NCBI RefSeq assembly: GCF_002999335.1
Contig: NW_020312048.1
Coordinates: forward strand, 186,001-250,000
Direction of reading: 5' to 3'
Length of the DNA: 64,000 bases
From: Cyclospora cayetanensis
Lineage: Eukaryota > Apicomplexa > Conoidasida > Eucoccidiorida > Eimeriidae
A model generated the notes under the pieces. The model was not told the origin of the DNA. It worked only from the letters and a program-made list of their open reading frames with translations, and did no database searches. The translations under genes were made by a program, and so were the position numbers. Shown one piece after another: positions 61,789-64,000 of the stretch. Each line of letters begins with the position of its first letter. Positions within the stretch are counted from its first letter, which is position 1.

Positions 61789-63963
61789 CATCGCTGGATC
61801 CACATAATAAGAATATATGGTTGGCTGGTGTGCGCTAAGCTACTTTTGCTGTTTTGCATTGACGTCTGGCCTGCTCAGAGGCTGCAGGTACTTAGACAGC
61901 AACAATCCTTTCTCTCCTCCTGCCGGAGCCCTCTTGGCAAAAAAAATCCACCATAAGTGTCTTTATGGCGAGCAGGGAATAATGTCCTTGCATGGCAGGG
62001 GGCCTTCTCAGGGTGACGCGCGGAAAGCAGGTACGGTGCCCGATAAAAAGAGCCGCGCCTGATTGAGGGGTAATTTGCACTACACAGTTCACACAAAAAT
62101 TAAAATGATTTCAAGGATTTCAGAGGAGAAAACTGTTTTTTTTGGCGTTTCTTACCATGTGCCAAAGGTGGAAACTGCGAGGGCTTCTTGATGGCATGCG
62201 ACAACATAGATCAATCGAATCTTGTGGAAGCTACAGAAAGAACTAAAGCCTTTAAAATTGTGTACTCTGTGTACCTAAAATCATCCCACTGGCTTTTATC
62301 TACAAATAGCGGCGCTGATCGAAGGAACTACCTATCAGCCATTGGAGTCACTTCGGCTCAGGGATTGCGGCCTTACCAGTGGTCTCTCGTCTGTGCAGGA
62401 TCCTGCGCCATTGATCGAATCCAGCGAATTTATTTTTTTAAATACACTCTTGTTGCGAATAATTGTTTTCGGTATTGCTTTTAGACCAAGGGCCGCTTTA
62501 TCGTCTCAGCTTTTCGCCGAGGTAGCACAGCAGCCCACATTCGCGTCAAAATGGGATCCTATCGGCTATGGTGCCTTTTTCTTCTTTGTGCCTCTGTACT
62601 TACACTACAAAATGATCTGCCCATTGCGCTGGCTGCAGGTGAGTTTTTACTATGAGTCATCGAGCCTAGAGGCCTAACAAGGACCATTCACTGCCGAGCT
62701 TTGGTCAGGTTCCCTCCAGAAAACGCATTCAGTTACATGTTGTCTGTGGACAGTGACATCCGCTTCCCGTGCCCTTGTTCTGATTCGTAGAGTCCGGAGG
62801 GTATGATCTTGAAAATCCGGGGGGAATGCCAACACGGAATCGAGGATTGCAGTTCTTATCCAGGGCCTGGAGAAGAGTGACAATGCCCGTGAGCCAACTA
62901 AGACCAAGTGAACAGCACGCATCGCCACACCTAAATTTTATTGGGACTGTACCGTTAGGCACAGCTGGGCACGAAGGCTTTGGGGACTTGCATCGAACCG
63001 TGCGACCTAGGCAGTATAGGGGAATGGGGCAAAGCTGTCTTTTCGATGTTGTGACTTAATGCAAGGCAGCATTTGCGCTAAAAATTTATTGCAAATACTC
63101 AGCAGCTGGTGGTTCGTGTTTCAGATTCGGAGGGTCCTTCTCAGTCTACGGAATGCTCTACGGCGGCGTCCCTCGGTCAAACCCGAAGAGCAGCTCAAAG
63201 ATTTAGAAGGTGCTGCCTTAGGTGCGCTTTTGGTAACCGAATACTCAAAAATTCTGGTTTATCTTTCCTCACAATAGGTGTCTCCTAGGTATTTTCGCGT
63301 TCTTAGTACAGCTGGCAATAGAAACCCGGCGCCTCCTTCGTTTGTGTACTGCAAATCGCAGAGTACATTGATTGCCTTTCCCTACTACCCCGCAAGACGA
63401 CCCTTCAAGCCGCCGACATATGCGGCGGTTTGAAAGACGAGTCGATGAAGCGTAACTGTTCTCTTTTTGCCCGCTATATTGTTACACAGCTCAACGAAAT
63501 CTCAAATTGCCCCTTCGGGCCAGACCTTGAATCCAAGACGAAATTAGGTACATACTAGGAGATATTGGAATGGAGTCTTGCTGTTAAGCAAGAAAGAGAG
63601 CACCTGCTGACTTCCTATAGGCTACAGAGGGACAGCCTACTCACTCTTGTTTGCCTTGCTTTGGGTTACAGATTGCTTTAGGAAGAATCGCCTCTTCCTT
63701 GTGCATCCGTTGCTGCACGAGAATATATCCGGCGCTACCAGTACGTTCCATGCATGCACGTTTTAAATGAGGTTTTCGTGCGTTTCAAATGAACATTTCG
63801 CAATACGTGCAGAGTATACCTATAATAGGGATCGCCGCTTGCTGTACAGTGCAGAATAACCGCCATGGACAGGCTATGATGATTGTACGATGGAGACTCG
63901 GATCTAAAAAAGTGAATGTCCCTGATGGCTTGTTTCTTGCAGCACAAGATTACAGTGACATGA
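61789..63963 (+). CDS. Tentative multi-exon membrane protein (5' end not resolved)
   Basis: Five candidate exons, all phase 0 with AG/GT borders: 61789-61887, 62400-62640, 63125-63232, 63672-63740 and 63943-63963 (ending in TGA). Each intervening segment has in-frame stops, while the exons join into one open frame. The second exon is the strongest: it is preceded by CTCTCGTCTGTGCAG and followed by CTGCAG|GTGAGT. The predicted peptide is hydrophobic and aromatic (HRWIHIIRIYGWLVCAKLLL; EFIFLNTLLLRIIVFGIAF; YGAFFFFVPLYLHYKMI), then basic (SLRNALRRRPSVKP). This suggests several membrane segments with a cytosolic basic tail. No family is recognised. The 5' exons would lie left of 61789 and are not found; the last exon is very short and could be wrong. 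Tentative. Confidence 0.4.
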
Positions 63964-64000
63964 CGGACTGGCTAAAAAACCTGAAAGTGCGTTGGCTGCT

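Noticed and set aside
1..64000. CRISPR arrays, telomere repeats, tRNA/rRNA genes, retroelements
   Set aside because: Looked for spaced direct repeats, TTTAGGG-type arrays, tRNA T-arm motifs and transposase or reverse-transcriptase motifs on both strands; nothing convincing was seen by eye.

Overview
The window looks like nuclear DNA of a coccidian apicomplexan, most probably Eimeria or a close relative. Three things point there. Genes are split by short GT-AG introns. CAG/CTG trinucleotide runs are very dense and read as polyglutamine and polyalanine inside otherwise conserved proteins. CAG-rich gene-bearing DNA is juxtaposed with CAG-poor DNA, as described for Eimeria chromosomes. No bacterial, organellar or mobile-element genes were recognised. 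The species call is inference.

Layout. Positions 1-28.8 kb are CAG-rich. They hold the 5' exons of an unrecognised gene (-, 1-1090), a membrane-anchored short-chain dehydrogenase/reductase (-, 2971-5394), a greatly enlarged importin-13/transportin-3-type karyopherin (-, 9089-14652), a RING plus ZZ zinc-finger protein with an N-myristoylation-like start (-, 19392-22193), and a large five-exon helical protein with an organelle-like N-terminus (+, 23493-28822). From about 28.8 kb the CAG runs almost vanish. This part holds the ribonucleotide reductase large subunit (+, 31534-35761, eight exons), an Erv/ALR sulfhydryl oxidase (-, 36932-38014), a CCCH zinc finger plus WD40 protein (+, 38927-42845, eleven exons) and a CAMK-like Ser/Thr kinase with a long N-terminal extension (-, 47139-51425). 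A gene-poor stretch of about 10 kb follows, then a tentative multi-exon membrane-protein gene (+, from about 61.8 kb).

Most exon models were joined by hand. I required matching intron phase, GT-AG (in three places GC-AG) borders and restored domain motifs across each junction. The genes are ordinary, unrelated eukaryotic housekeeping and regulatory functions (dNTP synthesis, disulfide relay, nuclear import, ubiquitylation, phosphorylation, probably RNA binding). Nothing suggests a co-regulated cluster. The divergent pairs (RING-ZZ / 23.5 kb gene; Erv / CCCH-WD40) may share promoter regions. I did not find a convincing new multi-gene system. The notable points are gene-structure oddities (GC-AG introns, a 28-bp micro-exon inside a zinc finger), unusual domain architectures and the abrupt change in sequence character near 28.8 kb.
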